Source of the DNA: Arthrobacter sp. Bi83
Lineage (GTDB): Bacteria > Actinomycetota > Actinomycetes > Actinomycetales > Micrococcaceae
Length of the DNA stretch: 64,000 bases
Reading direction: 5' to 3'
NCBI RefSeq assembly: GCF_918698095.1
Contig: NZ_CAKKLY010000011.1
Span: 1 to 64,000 of the forward strand
Shown here: positions 8,558-17,496 of the stretch, piece after piece
Layout: each line of letters begins with the position of its first letter
How positions within the stretch are numbered: the first letter of the stretch is position 1
The notes under the pieces: generated by a model
Databases searched by the model: none
The model's input: only the letters and a program-made list of their open reading frames with translations
Told to the model about the DNA's origin: nothing
Program-made: the position numbers and the translations under genes

Positions 8558-9873
8558 TGGTGTTCCCCGCCGCCCGCAGCCTTGCCCCCGTGACAGCCCG
8601 ACGGCGGACCGGCAGCTGGCCATCCGCCCGCGCCGCCGCCTGGGGTGCTGCAGCCGTTGTGGCGCTGAGTGCGTGCTCCGGATCAGCCGGAAATGCCCGG
8701 ACAGCATCTGTCGAGGCCAGCGGCGATGGCACCTTGCGGATCGGGCTGATCCTGGACAACACCGGCGGCCAGGCGTTCCTGAATGGTGCACAGCTGGCGG
8801 CCGCCAAACTCGCCATCCAAGAGATCAACGCCGCCGGCGGCCACAAGGGCAAGCCCGTGGAGCTGCTGCCGGAAAAAGTCAGCGCTGACACCGCCGCCCA
8901 GGCGCGGGAACTCGTGGACGCGAAAGCGGACGTGGCGATCGGCCCCACCGATTCGAGCCACGCTCCGGCCGCCATCGACGTGCTGTCCAAGGCAAAGGTG
9001 GCGCTCATTTCACCCGCCAACACTGCCTGGCAGCTGAACACCTACAAGAGCGGCGGATACTACTTCCGTACCGCGGCCGCCGACATTGCGCAGGCAGCCG
9101 TGCTGGTGAAGCTGGCCAAGGACGGCGGCGCCAAGAGCATCGCTGTGGTCCACGAGGACGGCGCCTATGGCACGGAAGTGTCGGCGGCCGTGGCGGCAGC
9201 CGCGAAGAGCGCAGGGCTGGATCCTGTGACAGTGGCTGGCTTCAAACCGGGCGACTCCCAGAAAGCGGCAGCGGCTGCCCGCGATGCCGCCCCGGACGCC
9301 GTCGTCGTGGTTGCCCGTGAAGATGCACAGGGCGCCATTGCCGAACTCAACAATGCCGGGCTGTCAGGAAAGAAGCTGGTCCTGGCCGACGGCGCCTTCA
9401 AGCAGTACGGTTCGGACCTTGCCTCCAAGGCGCTGGACGGGGCCCACGGGATCGTCCCCGGAGTCTTCCCCTCCGCGCACCTGCAGGGTGAACTCGTGGC
9501 GGTGGACGCAGGCCTCAAGGACATGACCTACGCCGCGGAAACCTACGACGCGGTGAACCTTGCGGCCCTTGCCGCTGCCGCCGCCGATGACGACGCCGGT
9601 GCATCGGTGGCCGCGAAGCTGATCTCCGTCTCGGGAGGCGCCTCCGGCGCGGCAACACAACCCGCCGGCAAGCCGTCCGCATGCAGGACGTACAAGGATT
9701 GCCTCGCCGCTGTCAAAGCCGGAACCGCGGTTGACTACGACGGCGAGTCGGGGCCGGTCCGGTTCGATGCGGACGGCGAGGTCACAGTGGCCAACTACAT
9801 GGTGTTCACCTACGGCGCTGACAACAAGGCGAAACTCACCGGGAGTGAAACGGCCAGCCGGACCGCCGATTAA
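8557..9873 (+). CDS. Solute-binding lipoprotein, branched-chain amino acid type (Peripla_BP_6)
   Basis: A 438-residue extracytoplasmic binding protein. Residues 1-40 form a lipoprotein signal peptide with a basic start and lipobox ALSAC (Cys about 40). The mature part has the type-I periplasmic-binding fold of LivJ-like proteins: LRIGLILDNTGG, IGPTDSSHAPAAIDVLSKAKV and SIAVVHEDGAYGTEV. It probably binds amino acids, amides or urea-like ligands for an ABC importer, but no permease or ATPase genes adjoin it, so it is an orphan in this window. The start (GTG 8557 or 8560) overlaps the csp stop, so it may be read from the csp transcript. Confidence 0.82.
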   Translation: MVFPAARSLAPVTARRRTGSWPSARAAAWGAAAVVALSACSGSAGNARTASVEASGDGTLRIGLILDNTGGQAFLNGAQLAAAKLAIQEINAAGGHKGKPVELLPEKVSADTAAQARELVDAKADVAIGPTDSSHAPAAIDVLSKAKVALISPANTAWQLNTYKSGGYYFRTAAADIAQAAVLVKLAKDGGAKSIAVVHEDGAYGTEVSAAVAAAAKSAGLDPVTVAGFKPGDSQKAAAAARDAAPDAVVVVAREDAQGAIAELNNAGLSGKKLVLADGAFKQYGSDLASKALDGAHGIVPGVFPSAHLQGELVAVDAGLKDMTYAAETYDAVNLAALAAAAADDDAGASVAAKLISVSGGASGAATQPAGKPSACRTYKDCLAAVKAGTAVDYDGESGPVRFDADGEVTVANYMVFTYGADNKAKLTGSETASRTAD

Positions 9874-9923
9874 TCGCTGGGAGCGAAGCGGGCACGCAAG
9901 CTCACGGAATTTCGCGCCTACTG

Positions 9924-11791
<1,868 letters not shown>

Positions 11792-11827
11792 CCCCCGGCC
11801 TTCCCATCGCTGAATAACGCGTAAGAG

Positions 11828-11863
11828 CAGCGGCGGCCCCACCTTCGGGTGGGGCCGCCGCTG
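11828..11863 (+). terminator. GC-rich terminator hairpin after groEL
   Basis: A perfect 16-bp stem (CAGCGGCGGCCCCACC with its complement) closed by a TTCG tetraloop (11844-11847) begins 36 bases after the groEL stop. The T-tract is poor (tcgtt), typical for high-GC actinobacteria. Confidence 0.85.
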
Positions 11864-11951
11864 TCGTTAACGCCGTTGACGGCGCAACGGCCCGGCAGCC
11901 CGCGAACGGTGCGTGAAATTCAGTGTCGGCAGGGTCTGGCAGGATGGATTC

Positions 11952-13076
11952 GTGACGATTACAGCAGCGGCCGACGGTTCGGCTTTAGGAAATCCCGGCC
12001 CGGCCGGATGGGCCTGGTACGTGAACGACGATTGCTGGCGCGCCGGAGGGTGGCCGCACGGAACGAACAACCAGGGCGAGCTGATGGCTGTGCTGGACCT
12101 TTTCCGCGCTACGGCCCACATTCCCCAGGAGGACCTCCGGATCCTGTGCGACAGCCAGTACGTCATCAACTCGGTGACCAAATGGATGCCGGGCTGGAAG
12201 CGCAAGGGATGGCGTAAGGCCGACGGAAAGCCGGTGCTGAACGTGGACCTCCTGAAGGAGATCGACAAGGAACTCGCAGGGCGGAAGTACACCTTCGAAT
12301 GGGTCAAGGGCCACGCCGGCCATGACCTGAACGAAGCGGCCGACGAGCGCGCCCGGGCCGTGGCCGTGGCCTTCCAGCAGGGAGTGGCCGCACGCTCCGG
12401 GCCCGGCTTCCGCGGAGCGCCGGCGCTCGGCGCAGAGGAGGCCCGGGCAGGCGCCCAGCCGAACGCCGGCGCCCAGCCGAACGCCGGCGCCCAGCCGAAC
12501 GTCGGCGCCAGCACCGACGGGTCCGCCAGCACGGAACCGGACCGCACGCGACCGGACCGTACCGGACCGGACGAGGCCGACGAACTGGACCTTTTCGGCG
12601 GCCAGGACATCTCCGGACCGGACCTCCGAAGGCAAGCCCGCGGCGACGTGGCTGGCATGGGTCTGTCCGCCGCCAGCGAGCCGGATCTCTTCAGTGAACT
12701 GGATGCGGATGCCTTTGCCGCGGCCCCCGGCAGCCCCAGCCCGGAGGAATCCGTGGAGGCGCTTGAGCGCGAACTCCTCCGCCCGGATGTGCGCAGCGAC
12801 ATTGGGCGGACCGGCGTTCTTCTGCATCCGGAGTTCACGGAGATCGGCAGCTCCGGCCGGATCTGGACCCGCGATGCCATGATGATGTCGCTCGAGGAAA
12901 GCCCGGGCGGTCCGACCGAGCTGGAGGTGATTAGTGCCGACCGGATCGGCGCGGACACCATCCTGCTCACCTACCGGAGCCACTCCCGCGCCGGCGCGGC
13001 CCTTCGCAGCTCCTTGTGGGTCCTCGATGGCGGACAATGGCGCCTCCGCTTCCACCAGGGCACCCCGGAGGCCTGA
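11952..13076 (+). CDS. rnhA: Ribonuclease HI fused to a C-terminal DUF4440 (NTF2-like) domain
   Basis: A 374-residue two-domain protein. Residues 1-145 are RNase HI, which cuts RNA in RNA-DNA hybrids; the acidic catalytic residues are in AAADGSALGNPG, NNQGELMAV, ILCDSQYVI and NEAADERA, with the conserved His in VKGHAGHD. A disordered linker (about 150-245) has three copies of a GAQPNA unit and acidic repeats. The C-terminal part (about 260-372, VEALERELLRP to WRLRFHQGTPE) matches the DUF4440 NTF2-like fold. GTG at 11952 is chosen because the RNase H domain begins at once and aggatgg lies upstream; the frame opens at 11913. The role of the extra domain is unknown. Confidence 0.88.
   Translation: MTITAAADGSALGNPGPAGWAWYVNDDCWRAGGWPHGTNNQGELMAVLDLFRATAHIPQEDLRILCDSQYVINSVTKWMPGWKRKGWRKADGKPVLNVDLLKEIDKELAGRKYTFEWVKGHAGHDLNEAADERARAVAVAFQQGVAARSGPGFRGAPALGAEEARAGAQPNAGAQPNAGAQPNVGASTDGSASTEPDRTRPDRTGPDEADELDLFGGQDISGPDLRRQARGDVAGMGLSAASEPDLFSELDADAFAAAPGSPSPEESVEALERELLRPDVRSDIGRTGVLLHPEFTEIGSSGRIWTRDAMMMSLEESPGGPTELEVISADRIGADTILLTYRSHSRAGAALRSSLWVLDGGQWRLRFHQGTPEA
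12450..12503 (+). repeat. Three tandem 18-bp repeats in the rnhA linker
   Basis: The unit GGCGCCCAGCCGAACGCC occurs at 12450, 12468 and 12486, the last copy with one change (GTC). It encodes Gly-Ala-Gln-Pro-Asn-Ala repeats in the interdomain linker and is likely variable in length between strains by slippage. Confidence 0.95.
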
Positions 13077-13113
13077 CGGGTCCACGACGACCTGCCACGC
13101 CCTGACGGGCGTC

Positions 13114-13401
13114 TCAGCTGAAGCGCTGGGCGTTGCCCTGTTCGGCCTGGGCGTAGGTGGCAGCAGCGGACGAGAGCGCGAGGTTGATGGACGCCAAGGA
13201 CGCCTCCACCTTTCCCTGCGTCAGGGTCCACTCGGTGACGAGCGCCTGGAAGTTCGTGGCGGCCGAACCGCGCCACGTGGCTTGGAGTTCATCCAGGCCA
13301 CGCTTCATCGCCTGGACGTCGGCGCTGATGCGGTCAACTGTCGCTTTCACGTTGGCTGACTTCACCTGGAGGAGTTCGGTATCGACGGAAATGATGCTCA
13401 T
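13114..13401 (-). CDS. WXG100 (EsxA/ESAT-6-like) protein
   Basis: A 95-residue helical-hairpin protein of the WXG100 family, secreted substrates or components of type VII secretion. The central turn motif is W-R-G in LQATWRGSAATNF, flanked by two amphipathic helices, and the C-terminus carries YAQAE, a match to the YxxxD/E export signal. No second Esx partner, no EccC ATPase and no other secretion gene is nearby, so it would depend on machinery encoded elsewhere. It lies downstream of the two-component genes on the same strand but 124 bases away. Confidence 0.88.
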   Translation of the reverse strand: MSIISVDTELLQVKSANVKATVDRISADVQAMKRGLDELQATWRGSAATNFQALVTEWTLTQGKVEASLASINLALSSAAATYAQAEQGNAQRFS

Positions 13402-13525
13402 AGCTGTGGCCTCTCGACGTGCGCGGAACCGGGGTTCGCGGACCGGAATTGGAAGAAGCGGCCGGTCTCCCGGTCCGCTGAGTCGAGCCTACGAACATGA
13501 CGGCAGCCCGCACCACAGCCGGTTC

Positions 13526-15058
13526 CTATATGTGGATAACCTGCCCGTCGTCCTGGCTGCCGCGGTCCTGCCCATCGTTATGGCTGCCCAGGTCCTCGCT
13601 GGCTCCGTCCCCGCGGTGGCCGTCCTCCGAGTCATCCCGGAGCGGGAGGCTGACCGCCAGGGTTGCGCCGCCGCCGTCGGTGGTTTCCACCCGCACAGAG
13701 CCGCCGTGCGAACCGATGATGGCCGCCACGATGGCAAGGCCAAGGCCGCTGCCGCCGGTTTCCCGCGTGCGTGAGGTGTCTGACCGGTAGAAGCGCTCGA
13801 AGACCTTCGGCGCTTCGCTTTCAGGAATACCGGGTCCGTGGTCCCGGACTTCGAGGACAGACAGCGGCGCACCGTCCTCGTCATTTCGCACACCCACGGC
13901 AAGCTCTATCGGCGTTCCCTCGGGCGTGTACCGCAGTGCATTTCCCACCAGGTTGCCCACCACCTGACGCAGCTTCAACTCGTCGCCGAGCACGGGTGCC
14001 GGCGCGGCGTTTCCACCGTCGAGCCCGGTCAGGGTGATCGTGCGGTCCCGGTCGCTCGCCTGCGTGTCCACCACGGCATCGTGGGCGATGAGCTGCAGGT
14101 CAACGGGCTTCTCCTGCAGGGGCCGCTGCTCGTCCAGCCGGGCAAGCAGGAGCAGGTCCTCCACCATGGAGCCCATCCGTTTGGCTTCGCTCTCGATCCT
14201 GCCCATGGCAGTCGACACGTCCTCGTCAGTTTGCAGCGCCCCGTGCCGGTAGAGCTCGGAATAGCCCCTGATGGTCACCAGCGGAGTGCGCAGCTCATGG
14301 GAAGCATCCGCCGCGAAGCGCCGCATCCGGTCCTCGGATGCCATCCGGGCGGCAAAGGCGGCCTCGATGTGGGCCAGCATGGCATTCAGCGAACGTCCGA
14401 GGCGGCCCACCTCCGTGGCCGGATTACCCACGGCCACACGGCGCGACAAGTCACCGGCCGCGATCGCGGCGGCAGTTTTCTCCACCCGGGCGAGTGGCCT
14501 GAACGACCTGGTTACCATCCAGGACGCGATGAAGAAGGCGAGGATCAGGGTCAACAGGCCAACGCCCACCACAACCAGCGTGGCATGGCGCAGCACTTCG
14601 TCCACCGGCGAAAGCGGCAGCCCCACAACCACCACTGCCCTCTGCTGGTTGCTGTCCAGGATGCTGACGGCGACCACCCGCCAGTTTGCACCGTCCGTAC
14701 CGCGGACCTGGTACGGCTTGAACCCCCGCAGCCGGGCCTCATCAATTGTGATGTGGTCGATGTCCGGGCGCTCCTGAGTCTTTCCATCGAGGTTGCGCCC
14801 CGCGGCTCCCGGATAATAGACCGTGACCGTGTAATCGGTGGGGATCACCGGGTTGGGCACAATGAGCTGGCTGAAGGACCGCTGCTGCTCGGCGGACTCG
14901 ACGGCGGCCCGGAGCTTGTCGTCCACCTGCCCCTCAAGAAAGCTGCGCAACAACGTCAGTGTGCCGACTCCGGTCACGGCGAGTGCCACCAGCATGAGAG
15001 CCATCATGATGGCCACCAGCTGGGACCGGAGGGTGGCGGACTTCCAACGTTCGAGCAA
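13526..15058 (-). CDS. Sensor histidine kinase (HAMP-HisKA-HATPase_c)
   Basis: A 510-residue membrane sensor kinase. TM1 is at about 15-37, an extracytoplasmic sensor region at 38-158, TM2 at about 159-181, then HAMP, the HisKA dimerisation box DASHELRTPL with phospho-acceptor His about 254, and a HATPase_c domain with N box (GNLVGNALRY) and G boxes (DHGPGIPE, GGSGLGLAIV). The last 35 residues form a hydrophilic Asp/Gly/Ser tail. The TTG start is 2 bases after the response regulator stop, so translation is coupled. Domain order resembles mycobacterial TrcS and similar OmpR-partner kinases. The signal is unknown. Confidence 0.93.
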   Translation of the reverse strand: MLERWKSATLRSQLVAIMMALMLVALAVTGVGTLTLLRSFLEGQVDDKLRAAVESAEQQRSFSQLIVPNPVIPTDYTVTVYYPGAAGRNLDGKTQERPDIDHITIDEARLRGFKPYQVRGTDGANWRVVAVSILDSNQQRAVVVVGLPLSPVDEVLRHATLVVVGVGLLTLILAFFIASWMVTRSFRPLARVEKTAAAIAAGDLSRRVAVGNPATEVGRLGRSLNAMLAHIEAAFAARMASEDRMRRFAADASHELRTPLVTIRGYSELYRHGALQTDEDVSTAMGRIESEAKRMGSMVEDLLLLARLDEQRPLQEKPVDLQLIAHDAVVDTQASDRDRTITLTGLDGGNAAPAPVLGDELKLRQVVGNLVGNALRYTPEGTPIELAVGVRNDEDGAPLSVLEVRDHGPGIPESEAPKVFERFYRSDTSRTRETGGSGLGLAIVAAIIGSHGGSVRVETTDGGGATLAVSLPLRDDSEDGHRGDGASEDLGSHNDGQDRGSQDDGQVIHI

Positions 15059-15060
15059 GA

Positions 15061-15783
15061 TCAGCGCTTTTCTGCTGTCCGGAGCACGTACCCCACACCC
15101 CGCTTGGTCTGGATGAGGGCCGGGGCTTCGGGATCGATGTCCACCTTGCGGCGCAGGTACGAGATGTAGGACTCCACGATCGAGGCATCGCCGTTGAAGT
15201 CGTATTCCCAGACGTGGTCCAGGATCTGTGCCTTGGAGAGCACCCGGTTCGGATTGAGCATCAGGTACCGCAAAAGCTTGAACTCGGTGGGGGACAGCTC
15301 AATCACCGTCCCGCCGCGGCGCACCTCGTGGGCGTCGTCGTCGAGCTCGAGGTCGTCCACGCGGATGACAGCTTCGTCGTCGTCGAGCATCGGCTGGGTG
15401 CGGCGGAGCACTGCACGGATCCGGGCCACCACTTCGTCGAGGCTGAACGGCTTGGTGACGTAGTCGTCACCGCCCACCGTGAGTCCGGTGACTTTGTCCT
15501 CGGTGTCGTCTTTGGCGGTGAGGAACAGGACCGGGAAGTGTTTGCCCGCGGCACGGAGCCGGCGCGTCACGGTGAACCCGTCCATATCCGGAAGCATCAC
15601 ATCGAGCACCGCAAGGTCGGGGGTATGGGCTTCTGCTGCGGCCAGGGCGTCGCGCCCGTTGCCCGCAGACACCACCTCAAACCCTGCGAAGCGCAGCGAC
15701 GTGGACAGCAGCTCGCGGATGTTCGGTTCATCATCGACCACGAGGAGCTTTGCTTCGGCACCGTTCTTTTTCATATCTCCCAT
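15061..15783 (-). CDS. OmpR/PhoB-family response regulator
   Basis: A 240-residue DNA-binding regulator: receiver domain (about 12-125) with acidic pair VVDDEPN, phospho-acceptor Asp in LAVLDVMLPDMDG (about 61) and conserved Lys in LFLTAKDD, followed by a winged-helix Trans_reg_C domain ending YISYLRRKVDID and TKRGVGYVLR. It is phosphorylated by the kinase encoded directly downstream. ATG codons at 15783 and 15774 are both possible. A 7-bp palindrome with a 3-base loop (15788-15804) lies just before the start and covers the probable ribosome binding site. Confidence 0.94.
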   Translation of the reverse strand: MGDMKKNGAEAKLLVVDDEPNIRELLSTSLRFAGFEVVSAGNGRDALAAAEAHTPDLAVLDVMLPDMDGFTVTRRLRAAGKHFPVLFLTAKDDTEDKVTGLTVGGDDYVTKPFSLDEVVARIRAVLRRTQPMLDDDEAVIRVDDLELDDDAHEVRRGGTVIELSPTEFKLLRYLMLNPNRVLSKAQILDHVWEYDFNGDASIVESYISYLRRKVDIDPEAPALIQTKRGVGYVLRTAEKR

Positions 15784-15787
15784 GATG

Positions 15788-15804
15788 CTCCCAGAAACTG
15801 GGAG
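15788..15804 (-). promoter_or_regulatory. Small palindrome before the response regulator start
   Basis: CTCCCAG-aaa-CTGGGAG lies 4 bases upstream of the ATG at 15783. On the minus strand its 3' arm contains the GGGAG that would serve as Shine-Dalgarno sequence. It could be a translation-limiting hairpin or a protein binding site; there is no further evidence. Confidence 0.4.
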
Positions 15805-15836
15805 TTTTCTGAATGAAAGTTGTGTGTTGGTTGTGG

Positions 15837-17483
15837 CTAGCCCACCGCGCCCGCGTCCTTCGCGTCCATGATCCGGTAGGCATAGCCCTGTTCGGCCAGG
15901 AACCGCTGGCGTTTGGCGGCGAAGTCCTGGTCCAGGGTGTCCCTGGCCACCAGCGAATAGAAACGCGCCGCCCTGCCGTCCTGCTTGGGGCGCAGCAGCC
16001 GGCCGAGCCGCTGGGCCTCCTCCTGCCGCGACCCGAAGGAACCGGAGACCTGGATGGCCACTGACGCCTCCGGGAGATCGATGGAAAAGTTGGCCACCTT
16101 GGAGACCACGAGCGTCTGGACGTCGCCCGCGCGGAAAGCCGCGAAGAGCTTCTGGCGCTCCTTGACGGATGTCTCGCCCTTGATGACCGGAGCGCCCAGG
16201 CGCTCGCCGAGCTCATCCAGCTGGTCGATGTACTGGCCGATCACCAGCACCTGCTCGCCGCGGTGCTTTTCCACCAGCTGCTCCGCCACCTGGGTCTTCG
16301 TTTCGGACGTGGCGCACAGCCGGTACTTGTCCGCGTCGTCGGCCATGGCGTAGGCGACGCGTTCATCGCGGGGGAGGTCCACGCGGACCTCGACGCAGTC
16401 CGCCGGGGCAATATAGCCCTGGGCCTCGATGTCCTTCCACGGCGCGTCATAGCGCTTGGGGCCGATGAGGCTGAACACCTCGCCTTCACGGCCGTCCTCA
16501 CGCACCAGCGTGGCAGTCAGCCCCAGCCGGCGGCGGGCCTGGAGGTCCGCCGTCATCCGGAAGATCGGTGCTGGGAGCAGATGGACTTCGTCGTAAATGA
16601 TCAGACCCCAGTCGTGGCCGTCCACAAGCTCCAGATGCGGATAGAGGCCGCCGCGTTTCGTCGTCAGCACCTGGTACGTGGCGATCGTGACTGGCCGGAC
16701 TTCCTTGACCGCCCCCGAATACTCGCCTATTTCATCTTCCGTGAGCGAGGTCCGCTTGAGGAGTTCGTCCTTCCACTGCCTCGCGGAGACGGTGTTGGTG
16801 ACGAGGATGAGGGTGGTGGTGGAGCTCGTGGCCATCGCCGCGGCGCCCACCAGGGTTTTGCCGGCACCGCAGGGGAGCACCACAACACCGCTGCCGCCGG
16901 CCCAGAAGTTCTCCGCCGCCAGTTGCTGGTACGGCCGCAGCTTCCAGCCGGACTCGTTGAGCATGATGGGGTGGGGCGTGCCGTCGACGTACCCCGCCAG
17001 GTCCTCCGCCGGCCAGCCGATCTTAAGCAGGAGCTGTTTCAGCTGGCCGCGCTGCGAGGAGTGGACGACTACGGTCTCGCCGTCAATGCGCGGACCCAGC
17101 AGCGGCTGGATCTTCTTGGCCCGGCTGACCTCCTCGAGCACCGGGTAGTCGCTGGTGCGCATCACCAGCCCGTGTTGCGGATCCTTCTCAAGCCGGAGCC
17201 GGCCGTAGCGGGACATGGTTTCTTCGATGTCGATCAGGAGCGAGTGCGGCACTGGGAAGCGGGAGTACTTGAGCAGGGTGTCCAGCACCTTCTCGGCATC
17301 CAGCCCCGCAGCCCGTGCGTTCCAAAGCCCCAGCGGGGTCAGCCGGTAGCTGTGCATGTGCTCCGGCGCGCGCTCCAGCTCGGCAAAGGCCGCGATGGCG
17401 TGCCTGGCCTCGGTGGCCTGCTCGTGATCCACTTCGAGGAGGATGGTTTTGTCGCTTTGGACAATCAGCGGGCCGTCATTCAT
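15837..17483 (-). CDS. DNA repair helicase XPB
   Basis: A 548-residue superfamily-2 helicase of the XPB/ERCC3 type, common in Actinobacteria. Residues 1-70 and the following damage-recognition-like region precede the helicase core: Walker A PCGAGKT (about 204-210), DEVH box in IIYDEVHLL (about 299), GLTATLVREDGREGEVF containing the XPB-specific RED motif, then helicase C with QEEAQRLGRLLRPK (motif VI). It unwinds DNA with 3'-5' polarity and is linked to excision repair; mycobacterial homologues have been characterised. It is 13 bases downstream of the Helicase_C_3 protein gene, with which it forms an operon. Confidence 0.95.
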   Translation of the reverse strand: MNDGPLIVQSDKTILLEVDHEQATEARHAIAAFAELERAPEHMHSYRLTPLGLWNARAAGLDAEKVLDTLLKYSRFPVPHSLLIDIEETMSRYGRLRLEKDPQHGLVMRTSDYPVLEEVSRAKKIQPLLGPRIDGETVVVHSSQRGQLKQLLLKIGWPAEDLAGYVDGTPHPIMLNESGWKLRPYQQLAAENFWAGGSGVVVLPCGAGKTLVGAAAMATSSTTTLILVTNTVSARQWKDELLKRTSLTEDEIGEYSGAVKEVRPVTIATYQVLTTKRGGLYPHLELVDGHDWGLIIYDEVHLLPAPIFRMTADLQARRRLGLTATLVREDGREGEVFSLIGPKRYDAPWKDIEAQGYIAPADCVEVRVDLPRDERVAYAMADDADKYRLCATSETKTQVAEQLVEKHRGEQVLVIGQYIDQLDELGERLGAPVIKGETSVKERQKLFAAFRAGDVQTLVVSKVANFSIDLPEASVAIQVSGSFGSRQEEAQRLGRLLRPKQDGRAARFYSLVARDTLDQDFAAKRQRFLAEQGYAYRIMDAKDAGAVG

Positions 17484-17496
17484 GCGGCGAAAACCT

